From NCBI GenBank assembly GCA_027943335.1, contig BSBK01003256.1:2481001-2545000 (forward strand): 64,000 nt of DNA, written 5' to 3'. The notes beneath the pieces were generated by a model. That model was given only the letters and a program-made list of their open reading frames with translations, was not told the DNA's origin and made no database searches. The stretch is from Chamaecyparis obtusa (taxonomy: Eukaryota; Streptophyta; Pinopsida; Cupressales; Cupressaceae). How positions within the stretch are numbered: position 1 is the first letter of the stretch; each line of letters starts with the position of its first letter. Shown here piece by piece: positions 1 through 11,700 of the stretch. Both the position numbers and the translations under genes were made by a program.

Positions 1-295
1 GTGCCTCTAATCTTTCCCAAATTTGGAATGCCGAATCCAAGTCTTTAACTTTAGTAAACTCTCCTTCAGAGAGTGCATTGATCAATGCTTCTCTTGGGAT
101 CATGTTAAGTGAAAATATCTTCTTTTCATCATTAGTAGCAGTTGTCAGTTCATCTTTATTCTTTATAGCGATCTTGTTCCTTGTGATCAACCAATAGTCA
201 TTCCCCAAACAAAATAGGTGAGTTTGAATTTTGTTTTTCCAACTGTTAAAATTCTCAGGATCAAATTTTGGACTATCCTCCCTATAGAATGCCAT
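1..295 (-). CDS. Copia Gag N-terminus, element A (cut by window edge)
   Basis: This is the start of a Ty1/copia Gag, the structural protein that packages element RNA into particles. The ATG at 295 opens a frame that reads without a stop to the window edge, about 98 residues. It starts MAFYREDSPKFDPENF and contains WKNKIQTHL and PREALINALSEGEF. These match the start of the Gag of element L at 51244 (MAYFRKESPKFDGENY, WKNKM, SKEALISALSYSEF), so A and L are related families. The first 295 bases lie just inside a primer-binding site and LTR, as expected for a 5' gag. The rest of the element is outside the window, so whether A is intact cannot be judged. Confidence 0.85.
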   Translation of the reverse strand, partial: MAFYREDSPKFDPENFNSWKNKIQTHLFCLGNDYWLITRNKIAIKNKDELTTATNDEKKIFSLNMIPREALINALSEGEFTKVKDLDSAFQIWERLEA

Positions 296-342
296 CTCCA
301 AGATCACCTCAAGCTGTTAAGCTTTCTCTCTAAGGACCACAA

Positions 343-356
343 GCTTTGATACCAAT
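343..356 (-). other. Primer-binding site of element A
   Basis: On the minus strand this reads ATTGGTATCAAAG, complementary to the 3' end of plant initiator tRNA-Met. That tRNA primes minus-strand DNA synthesis in most plant copia elements. It directly abuts the LTR that begins at 357 and lies 48 bases upstream of the gag ATG. Confidence 0.85.
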
Positions 357-1600
357 TGTTAAGAATAACAGTCCACAATAAAACTGAGAGGGGGGGTGAA
401 TCAGTTGTATAACAGATTATTAAACTTTAAACTTTAAGCACACAAATATCAGATCCAATGAACACAATGAATGCCAACAAAATAACATAATATTTTGGTC
501 TCAAGGAAACCCTGTTAAAGGTAAAAACCCCGATGGAAATTAGCACCCACAAATGATGTACTAAGAGTATAGTTATCCTTGTTAAAAGATTTAGCCCTAT
601 TAGAAGCTTATTGAAACATTACAATACATAGTCCTTGTTAGAGGACATACCCTATTAGGAGTCAAGAACAAAAGGGAGGTCTCACTACCCAAAGAAGGTT
701 AAGTCCACCTTCATAACTCACTATTCACAACACAAGTGTATATGAAGAAATACCCAATCTTTTGAACTATTTGGTAGTAATTGTCTTTGCTTGATCAGTT
801 CCAATGAAGTCCACCAATAAAAATCTACTCTACATACAACAGACACAAGCTCACAGCTTTCACAACTTCTCTATATCATCTTCTTCTCATGCATATCATT
901 TCCAAAGAAAAGATCTTTCATTTATACCTTATTAAAATTCCTATAAATAGGTCGGCCCATAAGGCTTTCCTAATTACAAACAATTACATAAACCCTTGCT
1001 AAGATACACACGGTATCTAGAACAAGTCTACAATGATTATATTACAACAATTAAGGACCGACATCCTTAATTCAAGTTCACCATCCATTATACATGCTAC
1101 ATCTCTATAGTCAGCTTCCAAATAGATCACCTTCTAGAGTACATGCCACAACTGATGTCATCCTACATTCCGTACCTTGTGCAGTTCATAGAACACTCTT
1201 CAATACTCTATCTTTCATCTCTGAAGTTTGCATGCACTGATTCCATATCTCCTGCAAACTATACATAAAACATAGAGACTAACTCTGTCATTTCTCACAT
1301 GTCAGAGTCAGTGACTAGTCTTCACCAAAATATCTGTAAGTCATCCAATATGAAGCAATAAATGATGCAATCTTGGATCTAAGATCACAACATCCTCCTA
1401 AACTCTCATCTGTCTTTGCAACATCTGAAACATTTGTACAGTGTCTGTATATTGTGATAACCCGTCTGATTCCCTCACAGAAACATATGTTGACATTAGT
1501 GACAAAACACAAATGACAATAGTATGAGTGCCCATTTAGTAACATAGTGATTAAACATATTAAATGTCTCAATCACCTCCCTATGCATCAGTAATATCCA
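357..1600 (-). repeat. 5' LTR of copia element A
   Basis: The LTR begins on the plus strand with TGTTAAGAATAA (minus-strand end TTCTTAACA). It carries the conserved hairpin ACTGA...TCAGT at 382-406. A TATA-like box on the minus strand (TATAAAT) lies at 920-926, with a second weaker one at about 941-950. Typical short LTR repeats of the kind 'cctgttaggagt' lie at 500-680. The outer end is not resolved, because the second LTR and TSD lie outside the window. Sequence resembling a different LTR family starts at about 1640, so the end lies before that. Confidence 0.6.
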
Positions 1601-1639
1601 ATAGGGTTTACATGAATGAGCAGTTATCAGAGATAGTAT

Positions 1640-2264
1640 TCAGTTTATCAGAAACATACAAGGCTACCAAGAAGAACAGAGAGTAATATACTACACATCA
1701 AGGTGAAATCTATTTAGTATTTCATAGATCTGATTCAGACAAGTTGAAGTTGTCAATTGTAGATATTTTCTATTATCTTTTAACCATTAGAGTAGGATTA
1801 TAAATCTCTTAACATAGTAGAATTAACCATCTGTTGTAAATCTCCTAAATGAGTGCACACTTATTTGGTGTTGCTAAAATCTTTTCATAGGGTAGATCTA
1901 ATCGATCTTATGTTACGCCTAACATGGTAAGATCATCAAAAGTGATCGCACTTGTAGCCTTAACCGGCATACTTTATTTACTACAGTAGTGAAGAATTTG
2001 TGGGTGTTATCCACACCACAGTTTTTACCTTCTAACAAGGGTTTCTACATAACCAAAATACTTGTGTCATGTGTTATATTTCACGAATGATTTATCTTTT
2101 ATTTTCATGCACTTTACATTTACAAGTTATTTGAATGTATGTTGAAAATAATGAAATCAATTGGTTAGATAGACATGACTTTTGTAGATTGTTAATTCAG
2201 CAAAAGTTTTTGAGGGTACTGATTCACCCTCCCCTCTCAGTACTATATCTTTCCTATCCCAACA
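1640..2264 (+). repeat. Solo or truncated LTR related to element B's LTR
   Basis: This sequence matches the 3' half of the B LTR in opposite orientation. It shares the stretch 'aaggctacc...agaacagag', 'agagtaggat', the 'gtgggtgttatccacaccacagtttttacc' region and the end 'cctatcccaaca'. It carries the LTR-end hairpin at 2216-2243 with a perfect 7-bp stem (GTACTGA/TCAGTAC). No primer-binding site follows, so it is a 3' LTR or solo LTR. Its 5' half is missing or too diverged to see, perhaps because A inserted into it. It sits inside or at the edge of the CACTA remnant. Confidence 0.65.
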
Positions 2265-2711
2265 AAAGACAACGTGCCTAGGGCTTATGAAAGGTTGTTA
2301 CATATTCCTACAAATCAAGATGAGGTACCTGATAGAAAACTTAATTGGGACATGCATGTATTGTCTGATACTTCATTCCAATTTGATTCATAATGGTAGA
2401 TAATTCTCGGTATGAAAAAGGCAAAATGTTTGATGGTGGTAAGAAAAAATCACCTATCAACCTACAACAACAAATATGAATTGTTAATATAATGAATTGT
2501 AATGGTATGCTAACATTGAAGATGACAAAAATGGCATACCTTAGCATACATGACATTGCTACATTGGATTAACCATTCATAACCTTCAAGTTCACCAACA
2601 ACACTATAGCAGAGAGAAGAGTTGTTTGGGAGCCTTGGTATAGGGGCTTGTATGCCTTCTCAATTATAGCTATATCAAGACCATCTTCATCATCATTATC
2701 AGATGCGCTAG
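2265..2711 (-). pseudogene. CACTA (En/Spm) transposase remnant, downstream part
   Basis: This continues on the minus strand from 17918, across the insertion of gypsy C. It encodes AYKPLYQGSQTTLLSAIVLL and NLKVMNG, then, after an apparent intron of about 95 bases with GT...TGTAG ends (about 2445-2540), LPFSYRELSTIMNQIG and IHACPN. Motifs of the form Y.PLY.G....LSA...LNLKV.NG and IHACPNDC are hallmarks of CACTA transposases (Pfam Transposase_21 family). The frame has several stops, and the C-terminal half is missing beyond the LTR fragment at 2264. It is a dead fragment. The pieces on both sides of C join in frame once C and one TSD copy are removed. Confidence 0.75.
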
Positions 2712-3376
2712 TGATGTGGGAGCATCTCGGGTCCTTGGCAATCCTGTGTCACCAAAAATAATTTGGAGTTTTTCTGTGTTGCTCGGTTCCTGCTTTAACT
2801 AAGTTGGTCGGTAGTTGGTCAGTTTCCTTTGGTTACTGAGTATCATCGATTATCTTCTGGGCGGTCAGTTGTTTCACTGGCACTCAGTGTTGCTTACCTA
2901 TTGCTCGATTATCCTTTCTTACCGATGGGTTTAGTTTTGATTTCTGTTCTGGTGGACTTGTGCATTTATATTAGATCATGGATTTAATACTGGTATCCAT
3001 CATTGGGAAGCATGTGGTCCTACATCTGACCGTTTCTTCCATTGATTATGGATCTGAAGGCCAACTCAGTTTGGTAGCTTCTTGTATAAATGTAGTTGTT
3101 GGTTTAGAGTTTAGGGGCAGTTTTTGGATATAAAATAAAAGGTAGATTCTGAGCAGATCCTCGCATGTTTGAGGACTTTTGTAATTCATTGTAATATCAG
3201 GCCCTAATCAAGAAGGCCTTACAACCCGTCATGTATGGTTCTATTTAAGAAAATATATGAAAGATCTGGTATTCTCTCTCGCACTGTTGTGTTTGTTTGC
3301 TACTGCATGTGTTGAGCAGGCTTGGATCATTAGGCTATGCCATTGTTTGCACCCTCTTGAACCCTGCCCTGCGTCA
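2712..3376 (+). repeat. 5' LTR of gypsy C
   Basis: 665 bp, starting TGATGTGGGAGCATC and ending CTGCGTCA, the same length as the 3' LTR. A TATA box (TATAAAT) at 3085-3091 marks the likely promoter. The sequence contains several CTCGGT/ACCGA-type hexamers in its first 250 bases. Confidence 0.95.
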
Positions 3377-3378
3377 GG

Positions 3379-3392
3379 TGGTATCAAAGCGA
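3379..3392 (+). other. Primer-binding site of gypsy C
   Basis: TGGTATCAAAGCGA lies two bases after the 5' LTR end and is complementary to the 3' end of initiator tRNA-Met. Confidence 0.85.
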
Positions 3393-3554
3393 GGTGAGAT
3401 CTTGATCTAGGTCTGCAGATCTAGGTTTATAGGTTCCTCTTGAGAAGCCCTAGTTGATTTGTTGTGGGATAGCAGATTGTGATCTGACCTGCAATTACAG
3501 AGGGTTGTCAAGATGGTTTGTGGGAGGTGAGATGCAGATCTAGGCTTGGAAAAT

Positions 3555-4526
3555 ATGCTAAGACAAATTGCTGCTAGATTGGAGGTAGTAGAGACAACCC
3601 AAAGAAGAGGAAGACATCTTGAAGATGTTAGTGATGATGAAGTTGAAGAAGAATAGGTGAATGCAGAACTTGCACCTGTTATGGATCAAGGTGAAGAAAT
3701 ATTTTTGAAGGCTTTGACAAGTTTGAAGTCAACACCACATTTCAATCCTCCTGAGTATGGTGGAAAGCTAGATTCTGATGAATTGGTGGACTGGATCATC
3801 GAGATGGAGAAATACTTTGAATATGAAAACATCCTTGAGGATAATAAGGTGAAGATTGCAAGCACAAAGTTGAAGAGTCATGCATCCTTATGGTGGGAAC
3901 ACCTACAGTTAGATCAGAAAAGGAAAGGAAAAGAAAAAATCAAGGTATGGAGTAAAATGGTCAATAAGTTGAAAGGAAAGTTCTTACCCTGTGATTATCA
4001 GATTAACCTAGTTCGGCGAATGCAAAGTCTAAGGAAAAAGGATAGCTCAGTAAAAGAGTATACTGACGAATTCTATAGATTGGATATCAGATCTAGACAT
4101 GATGAAGATGATGTGGAAATGATTGGAAGATACCTAAATGGTTTGAGAGTTTCTATCCAAGAGGAAATTAGTATGGTCAAGTTGGAGAATATTGAAGAGT
4201 CTTATCAATTTTCTTTGAAGGCTGAGGAGAAATTGAACAAAAGACATGAGAAAAGATAGAGAGGAAGAGGTGGTAGATTCCCTAGAGGAAGAGGTAAATC
4301 TAATGGTGAAAATGGTAGATCTGAACCTAAAAAGACAAATCTGGACAAAGGCAAGACCGAGTGGAAAGGTGAAAGTTCATCTAGAGGCAGAGGTAGTAAC
4401 TACTGAGGTGGTTATAATAGAGGAAGTTTTTAAGGAACTTGTTACAATTGTGGAGAAGAAGGACATAGATCATTTGAATGTAGACATGCAAGTAAGAAGG
4501 CTGGTAACATTTAGAATGCTTTAGTG
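3555..4526 (+). pseudogene. Gypsy C gag and zinc knuckle (broken)
   Basis: Gag of a chromovirus. The frame starts near the ATG at 3555, is broken by a TAG at 3654, then runs from 3657 to 4259. It encodes the Retrotrans_gag core: LDSDELVDWIIEMEKYF, ASLWWEHLQL, WSKMVNKLKGKFLP, SVKEYTDEFYRL and MIGRYLNGL. After a stop at 4257 and a frame change, a CX2CX4HX4C zinc knuckle (C-YN-C-GEEG-H-RSFE-C) is encoded at 4440-4481. The knuckle would bind element RNA. At least two stops make the product non-functional. The gag of element F at 33861 is a relative. Confidence 0.85.
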
Positions 4527-5477
4527 CAAGATGAGCCACCGAATAAGCCAGAGAAAGAAAATAACTTGATGGTAAGGAGAGCACTATGGAATGAGAGCAA
4601 AAATGAAGATCCAGTAATGAAAAGTTTGTTTAAGACCAGATGTAGAGTTTCTGATAAATTTTGGAAGGTAATCATTGACAGTGGTAGCTCAGAGAATCTG
4701 ACATTTGAGGAGATGGTCATAAAATTATAGTTGGAAAGGTTGGAACATCCGAAACCCTATTAGATTTCATGGATCAAAGATGAGCATACACTCTTGGTAA
4801 GTGAACAATGTTATGTGAATTTGAAAATTGGAAAGTACTATGATAAGGTGTTGTGTGATATCATGCCTATGGATTGTTGTCATATTTTGTTGGGTAGGCC
4901 TTGGCAATATGATATACATACTATCTATGATGGGAGATTGCATAAGTATAGTATTGATGGAAGAAACAAATCTTGTTACCATTGATGGAAGAACCTGTTA
5001 GTAATGTTTGCACATCTGTGAAAATTTTCTTGATGGAAGGAAGGAAGTTTGTTAAAGATTTGAAAAGGAATGATGTATGTTTTGCTATGATTCCTACCAA
5101 ACTAAGTAAGAAAAAAGAGGATAATGTTCCTGCGGAGATTGATAAGTTACTCACCGAGTACAGAGATATCATTTCTGATAATGTACCTAATGGTTTTCCA
5201 CTGAAAAGAAGCATTGATCATTGCATGGATCTACTCCTTGGAGCTATTTTACTAAATTAAGACACCTCATCGGTTGACACAGACTGAGAATCAAGAATTG
5301 AATTGACAGATTCAAGAATTGCTGGAGAAAGGTTGATCAGAGAAAGTTTGAGTCCTTGTGCAGTACTTGCTATATTGGCACCTTAGAAGACTAGAGAATG
5401 GAGAATGTGTATTGATTCTAGAGCAATCAATAAGATAACAGTGAAGTATAGGTTTCCTATACCGAGAATGGATGACA
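4527..5477 (+). pseudogene. Gypsy C protease and N-terminal RT (broken by stops and by B)
   Basis: The aspartic protease active site is seen in KVIIDSGSSENL, with the catalytic Asp at 4677-4679. It is followed by the protease end QCYVNLKIGKYYDKVLCDI and HILLGRPWQYD. Next comes the start of RT: DNVPNGFPLKRSIDH, then [16 protein letters not shown] and [10 protein letters not shown]. Reading needs at least three frame changes or stops. The RT fingers end exactly at element B, between MDDIM and GSFTGAKYF, which resumes at 14740. B was inserted within the codons of this conserved stretch and duplicated TCATG. Confidence 0.85.
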
Positions 5478-5482
5478 TCATG

Positions 5483-6701
5483 TGTTGGAATTAGGAGAGA
5501 TAGATACTAAGAGGGGAGGGGTGAATCAGTGTCTACAAAACTTTTACTTGTAATACCTTTCAAATCTATATTAGCAATATGTAATAACCAACCAAATTGA
5601 CTTGGATCTAATTGCATAAATCAATCATCTAGTTAACTTTAAAAAAGTAAGCAACATGATATCAATATGACAATCACATAACACAAGTATTTTGGTAACG
5701 CAAAACCCCTTGTTAGAAGGTAAAAACTGCGGTGGGGATGACACCCACAAATTCTTCACTACTGCAGATAGAAAAGGTTTGCCTGTTAGGGCTATAAGTT
5801 TTTATCACTTCTGATGATCTCATCTTGTTAGGAGTGATATATCAGATCAGCTAGATCTACCTAGTTATATGATTTTAAAAACACTACTGAAGTGTGCACT
5901 CGATTAAGAGATTTACAAAAGACTATTAAGTCTACTCTATTAAGAGATTTAACCAACACTCTATTACAATTGTTAGAAAGTAATATGTAATATTATTTGC
6001 TAATTAACACTCAATTGTCTGAAATAGATCTTATAATTCTCTGATAGAATATCACCTTGACTGTGATGTATCTTTTCTCTGTTCTGCTCGGTAGCCTTCT
6101 CTTAATCTGCTCGGTACTCTTGTTCTATTCTCCAAACTAATTGACTTGAAGTTAGGAAATGACTTCAAGTGCTCTGTGATTCATATATATCAATTCAACA
6201 ACCTCTTAAAGTGGTGTGAACATATAAAATATATAGTGTTCTATTTTGCCACTTAAGAAAAAATTAGGTTACAAAACTAATCATAACCCTATGATCTACG
6301 GTGCAAAATTAACCTAGATCAAATATTACAAATAAGATAAACATTGCATTTAATGAATATCTTTTACAATAAATGCTCCTCGATCTTGGTAAACTATGTT
6401 ACGATATGTTATAACTATTTGCATAGAAGAATGTGCCATTTCTGATTACTATGCCATTTCCTGTGATCATCGATAAACACTGTATAGACTGCTCGGTGTA
6501 TATTGTGATGCTTGGTGTTTACTGTCTGTCGGTGTCGGTGTTTGCTGGTGCTCGGTAAACTATGTAATGCTCGGTGTAAAGGCTTTACCGACTGCTCTGT
6601 CTTGCTTCTAGTTACCAACCAACTCAATATAAGTTACCAACCGATCTGTTTGACATCTTTTGATACTAATGACAACCTTGAATGCTCAATAGAGATTAAC
6701 A
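5483..6701 (-). repeat. 3' LTR of element B
   Basis: 1219 bp, plus-strand start TGTTGGAATTAGG and end GAGATTAACA. A TATA-like run (minus strand GATATATATG) lies at 6182-6191. The conserved hairpin is at 5504-5532. The stretch 6480-6600 (U3) is dense in CTCGGT and TCGGTGT motifs. Confidence 0.92.
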
Positions 6702-6717
6702 ATCTCCCCCTTTGGCA
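6702..6717 (-). other. Polypurine tract of element B
   Basis: On the minus strand this reads GCCAAAGGGGGAGAT directly before the LTR start TGTTAATC. The PPT primes plus-strand DNA synthesis. The same core abuts the LTRs of copia elements L, M and H and of E and J. Confidence 0.9.
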
Positions 6718-6956
6718 TTAGTATCAAAAATTCAAATGTATATAGACAAAATATTCTATATAAGCCTTATACCTTCGCCATATACATATCCACATCAAAA
6801 ACTTTCTAAGTACTTCATAAGTACTCCCCCTCGATACATGCTTCCCGATAGAATATAGTATACATATCAAAATTTGTAACCTATTTGGCATATATAGATG
6901 TTTTCCCCCTTTTTGATAGTAATGCCAAATACAAAAAAAAAATATACACTGTATAC

Positions 6957-9900
6957 TTACATCTTAGCAAAAATTGATGGATGGGTTTTCTCCAATGAGG
7001 CCAAGAGGTTGTCCCACTCCTCTTCAGAGTTGGTAAGAGCAATATGCTCAAGACCGACTTGCGCATGCATGTCAAAGATATTTTCTAACACCAAAATCTC
7101 TGGTGTTGCCACTAATTGCTTAGCTTTGACAATGTGTGCCTCATAAATCTTCAGGTGTGGAATGAGTTCTTGTTGTAACTCTATAACCTGATCTATGATT
7201 TTCTCTTCTTGTTTCCTTAATTCTACTATCAGCCGTCGGAGTTCCTGTACTCGGTGAATATGCTTGAGAAAATTATCTGGCTCTGTGATAGCTGCTTGTG
7301 TACTCAACTTAATTTCTGCTTCTAAACCTTTAATCTTTTCACTAACTTCTATAATGAAGGTGTCTGAAGTACACAACTTTATCAATAATTGATAGATTAT
7401 CTGAGTGATTGATTTTGCCTTCAGGATAACCTCAGATAATTTTACCTTCTTTATTGCCACTTCTTTGCTGATCCTGTATGCCAATTTGTCCTGAATTCTG
7501 GACTCTATCATCTCTTCAATTCTCTTATCAACATCTACATCAGGTGTATTTATCTTATCAGCAAGCAAAGCAAGTTGATCTATAATAAGAGTATTCTCAT
7601 CAATGTCCACTTCAGGTACTACCTACTAGAGAATATCCCGTACATCAGTTAGAACTTCTTTTCTTTTATGCTCTTGCTTTAGCTTCTGTTGCACTGCTTT
7701 CCTGGAACATAACTCCCCATACTTCATTAAATCTTCAGGGCTTAGGGTTCTCGGGTCACATTCTGGAATAATTATCACTTCATCAATGGTGACCGACCCT
7801 TTTCCTTTCTTCTTCTTCTTTTGTCCAAGAGGTGACTTCTTCTCAGTGAGAACAATAGCTCTTTCTCCGCTCTTCGGAGTATCCTTCCCAATAGACACTG
7901 TATCTTCTTTCTTCTGCTCCTCGGTGGATGGTGTAGGAGTCTCAGTGGTAGTGTCAGAGAGGTTCACCTCGGTTGTCTTTGTTTCCTCGGTTCCTTTTGG
8001 TTCTTCAGTTGCTTTTGAATCAGTAGACTGTGCCTCTGTACTATTAGGCTGATTTTTCTCTACAGGTTGTGTAGGCACTTGTGTTTCTATTGTATCTTTG
8101 CTTGGCTTGGGAAGAGATGCATCAGGTTGAGCCTGTGAAATAATTTCAATTGCCTCAACAAGTATTGGTAGTTCTCCTGGTAAAGATGTGAGCACACTAT
8201 CAATAATGTTTGTTGCTTCATCTTTGTATGCTTCTATAGTCACATCTGCATCATCTTTGTCATCAGGATCACCGTTAGTGATGTCCTCAATGAGTACATC
8301 CTCATCGGTTTTCTTCTGCAAGTGGATCTCTACTAGATCTGGTGCATCCTGTGATACTCTTACTTCTTCCTTATGTTCAGTAATCACCTTTGTAATTGAT
8401 ATACTGGAATCTTGTACCTGCTTTCCCTTATCATTATCAGTGTAAATGCCTTTACCTTTAGAATTGTGTCTCTTCTTAGACAGTTTTAGGAATGCTTCCT
8501 ATTCAGATTTCTCTTCAGCTTTCAAAATTGATGTCCATAACGAATCACATGTGACATCCATGTCACCCACATTCTCATCTAATATCTGTAGTGCTCGATT
8601 CATGACTAAAAATCTTGCTTGGTATCTTGTCAAGTATTCACTTACTTCACCATAGCTCATAGTTGTGGCTATATGAACTAATGACCTTTGTCTTTTCCTT
8701 TTCTTTGTTTCTAGTGCAATAGCCCATTGCACGTTTATTCTATCATCTAGTTCTTTTGGTAATTTACATTTGAACTCCATTGGTACTCTTTTGAATTTAA
8801 TCATCATCTGAATGACAGCATGTTCTAGTTTTGTCTTGTCCTTAGTTGACATTGTGTCAAAGTTGCCTATGCCTGGATCTGCAAGACTTCCATTCTCAAT
8901 TATATCTTTAATTATCTCATCAATTGTACCAGCCTTGTGCTTGACCACCTTGAACTGATTGGTGTCATCTTCTTTACCTCTTATTAATCTCCTTCTTTTC
9001 TTTGTTGCCTCAGCTATAGGCTTGTTCTTTCTTTTAGCACATTTCCTCGTCAGTGTAGCTGCCCTCATTTTCTTTACATTTATTTCTTCTTGCTTTGGAG
9101 GGGATGAGGTTGTAGTAGATGATCTTGTCTTCATGCCTTTTTCTTGTTCAACTTTAGTTGGAGGAACATGTGTAGTATCCTTTTCCTTGTTTGACTTGAT
9201 GTCCTCGCTGTCATAGGGCTTGTCAGCTAACATTAACTGACCTTCGATTGTTCCTTTAACTGGTGACTCCTTAGGTGAGTCTGATACATTACCATATCTT
9301 GCTACGAGATCTTTTCTCATTTTCTTTTCCCTTCTAGACATTTTACCGATCTTTATATCGGTTGTTATTCTTGACTTAGCTTCATCATGTGTACTGAACC
9401 TAGTGGCAGTGATGTCAACCGGTAATGCCAATAGTGCGTTGATTGATTTCAAGGAGAAATTATAATTCATTTCGTATCCCATTGGTGCCAACCATTTAAT
9501 TCTAGGTTCTACAACCTTGATCATAGAGAAATTTGTACTTACTACAAAAGTTATGTCATTTTCAAATTTATCAACTAATTCCCTTGGAATTCTGCTCCTT
9601 TGATGCATTTGGGTTTTAAACTCTTTGAAATATGCATTAAATTCCTTATTCAGATTCTTTCCTAAACTTTTCATCATTTCTTTTATCTGTGCAGTTATTA
9701 GTTTGTCTGATTGCCATGTTACTTACCGATACCAGGTATGAAATTCTGTAGATAGAGGAATATACACACAAGTAAAGATCTGTACTTACATGTGTTGGAT
9801 TTCTTTGAACGAATTGTTTTTGGGTAAAAGCACAAAGTTGTGTCACGTTTCAGGACAACTTATTAGCACAACTGAATTTGAGTATTTATAACTAAAATTA

Positions 9901-11491
9901 TTTTTTATCAAACATATGGTCTAGCTAGATTCATTCTAGCTAAGTTAGATAAGTTCTTCACCTTTTCCAATTGGAAATATCTATTAAATGCATGTTTTAT
10001 AACAATTACTAAAGAAATAAAATTATTTCAGAAAAATGATGGTTCAATAATTCTCACTATTTTTAATGATATTTTTTTACAAATATAAAAATACCCTTTT
10101 TTAGAGCATAGAGTCAAGATTATCATTATATAATTTCTATAGTATTTTAAGTAGATCTAATATATTATAATTTCAAAATACTGCAAGTAGGTATTTTAAC
10201 ATTTGAGAACAAGATGCTTCAAAAATAGAAAAAAATAGTAAAGCTTATCAAAAAAATTGAAAATTTGTATTTAACACTAGAGGAGAGAGTTATCTTTAAG
10301 AGTGTGTAATTTATTTTTTGAATGGTGTAGATTTGATAGGGGAAATTTGACGCGAGATGAAAACTATCGATTTTAGGTATGTTCGACTTTGAGTAGTTAT
10401 AACAGAGAAAATATAAAATGAAAACTAATTTTTCTTCTTTTCTGCACTAGCTGTACATTTTATCTATGACATATTTTGAAATCAAAGGAAAAAAAGATTA
10501 TTTGCATATACTTTTTTGGTGGGGACAAGACCCTCATTTTTCAGCAAGTAAAAAAGGGACTTAATAAATTTAAAAACTATGTGAATTCTTGTTCAAAAAA
10601 AAATAAAAAAATTATAGGCATAAACTTCATTCACTTTTACACATTTCATTAGTTTACATCATCTCCAAATTATAAACATAAATGTCATTTTTATGTCGTT
10701 AAAGTTAAAAATTTTGTGTGTTGTTGACATTTTCCTTTATAAAAGTGTGACACAGCTTTATACTTTTACCCCTTCATATTCTCTTGAACTTGATGTAGTA
10801 GAATTTCAGCTAGGTCAACCTGGTGACCTTTCATCACAATTTTGTAAGCCATGTCCACGATGCTACAAGGTACACTGTTTAATCTGCTAGATTGAAATAA
10901 CTCATACCCAATGAAATGAGCTATGAACTTCACCACTGGATCCTTGATTGTAGAAATCTTCAATGCCCTTCCATCCCATTGTGCACCTGTGTTCTTTTCT
11001 ATGTCAAGATGTGATGAACTGCGAAAGGCTTTCGTCTTGTCAGTAGTAGGGTATGCAATAACTCTACTGATAATCTTCTTGGTAATCTCCACAGGTTTAT
11101 CTAACCAGATTTTATCATCATGAAATCTGCTCAAAACTATTCTTATCCATTCTGTGGTAAATGTCTGAGGGAAGTGTTCGAAATGTGTTAACCCTGATTC
11201 TTCAATTTTCTTATATTCAATCTTCACTCTACCATCCAATTCACAAACTTGTTGGTAAGCAACACATATTTCAAATTCATGTACTTCACTGATCTTGCAG
11301 TGAATATATGCCCTAACATCTTCTATTAACAAAACCCTATCTGGAATACTCAAAAATGCACCCATCTCATCTATTTGTGTAGCAACCTTTGGATGTGGTT
11401 TGAATTTAGCCTCAGCAAAATTAGCTCTAACAATTAGCTCTACTTCCTCTTCAATGATGTTCAATTTTCTTGCAGATGATGTCGATGCCAT
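6957..11491 (-). pseudogene. Element B gene 2, three-block protein of unknown function (interrupted)
   Basis: I do not recognise a named family. The frame begins at the ATG at about 11491 (MASTSSARKL) and its first block ends near 10772. It is then split by a 950-bp inverted-repeat element and resumes to 6957 with stops near 8498, 7622 and a few other sites. Block A (10780-11490) has EWIRIVLSRFHDDKIWL and SRLNSVPCSIVDMAYKIV. Block B (9450-9610) has RSRIPRELVDKF, NDITFVVST and GYEM. Block C (about 8740-8950) has AGTIDEIIKDI and VIQMMIKFKRVP. Between and after them are a basic stretch (KKRRRLIRG), a long acidic Thr/Glu-rich linker (7850-8390) and a C-terminal helical region (HRVQELRRLIVELRKQEEK, 7000-7300). 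The same blocks occur in order in E and J. The 'SRLNS...YKIV..' end of block A faintly recalls the putative plant transposon protein domain (Transposase_32), which is inference only. Confidence 0.75.
9822..10771. mobile_element. Terminal-inverted-repeat element inserted in element B gene 2
   Basis: A 950-bp AT-rich stretch with imperfect 25-bp terminal inverted repeats: GGGTAAAAGCACAAAGTTGT... at 9822-9846 and its reverse complement at 10747-10771, 22 of 25 bases identical. It lies exactly where gene 2 of B loses continuity relative to E and J, between block A and block B. It has no coding capacity, so it looks like a non-autonomous DNA transposon of MITE type, though long for one. I see no clear target-site duplication (flanks TTT and CTT), so the superfamily is open. 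Confidence 0.6.
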
Positions 11492-11700
11492 AAATCAAAT
11501 CTAGGGTTTTGGAAAGCAAATGAGTAACAAATATTTCATTGCAAAAGAACTTACTCGGTTCAGTTGAAGAGTATCGTCAGTTCGATCTGCAGTTTCTTTC
11601 AATCTTTCTAAGAAATTTTCAGCTCGAACTCTACTCTGTGAAATTTCCGCTCTTCGAAATTGCAATGTGACAATAAACTTCTATTTCTATGTATTTATAG
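11492..11700 (-). promoter_or_regulatory. Putative internal promoter and leader of element B gene 2
   Basis: On the minus strand a TATA box (TCTATAAATAC, 11692-11699) lies about 200 nt upstream of the gene 2 ATG. The leader between them ends with AAACCCTAGATTTG just before the ATG. AAACCCTA (telo-box-like) is common in leaders of plant housekeeping genes. E and J have a TATA-like box at nearly the same distance and a CCCTA motif near their gene 2 start. Confidence 0.5.

Noticed and set aside
343..356. tRNA-like sequence TTGGTATCA repeated at many LTR borders
   Set aside because: These are primer-binding sites complementary to tRNA-Met, not tRNA genes. No cloverleaf surrounds them.
2266..2393. 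Plus-strand open stretch YERLLHIPTNQDEVPDRKLN
   Set aside because: It is opposite the CACTA transposase reading, short, and bounded by an LTR fragment. No family recognised.
7786..8052. Plus-strand frame of 88 codons rich in Phe and Ser
   Set aside because: It is the antisense of the acidic linker of element B gene 2. Composition follows from the sense strand.
9678..10771. Reading the gap in B gene 2 as an intron
   Set aside because: It has terminal inverted repeats at its edges and no matching gap in E or J, so an inserted element is the better explanation.
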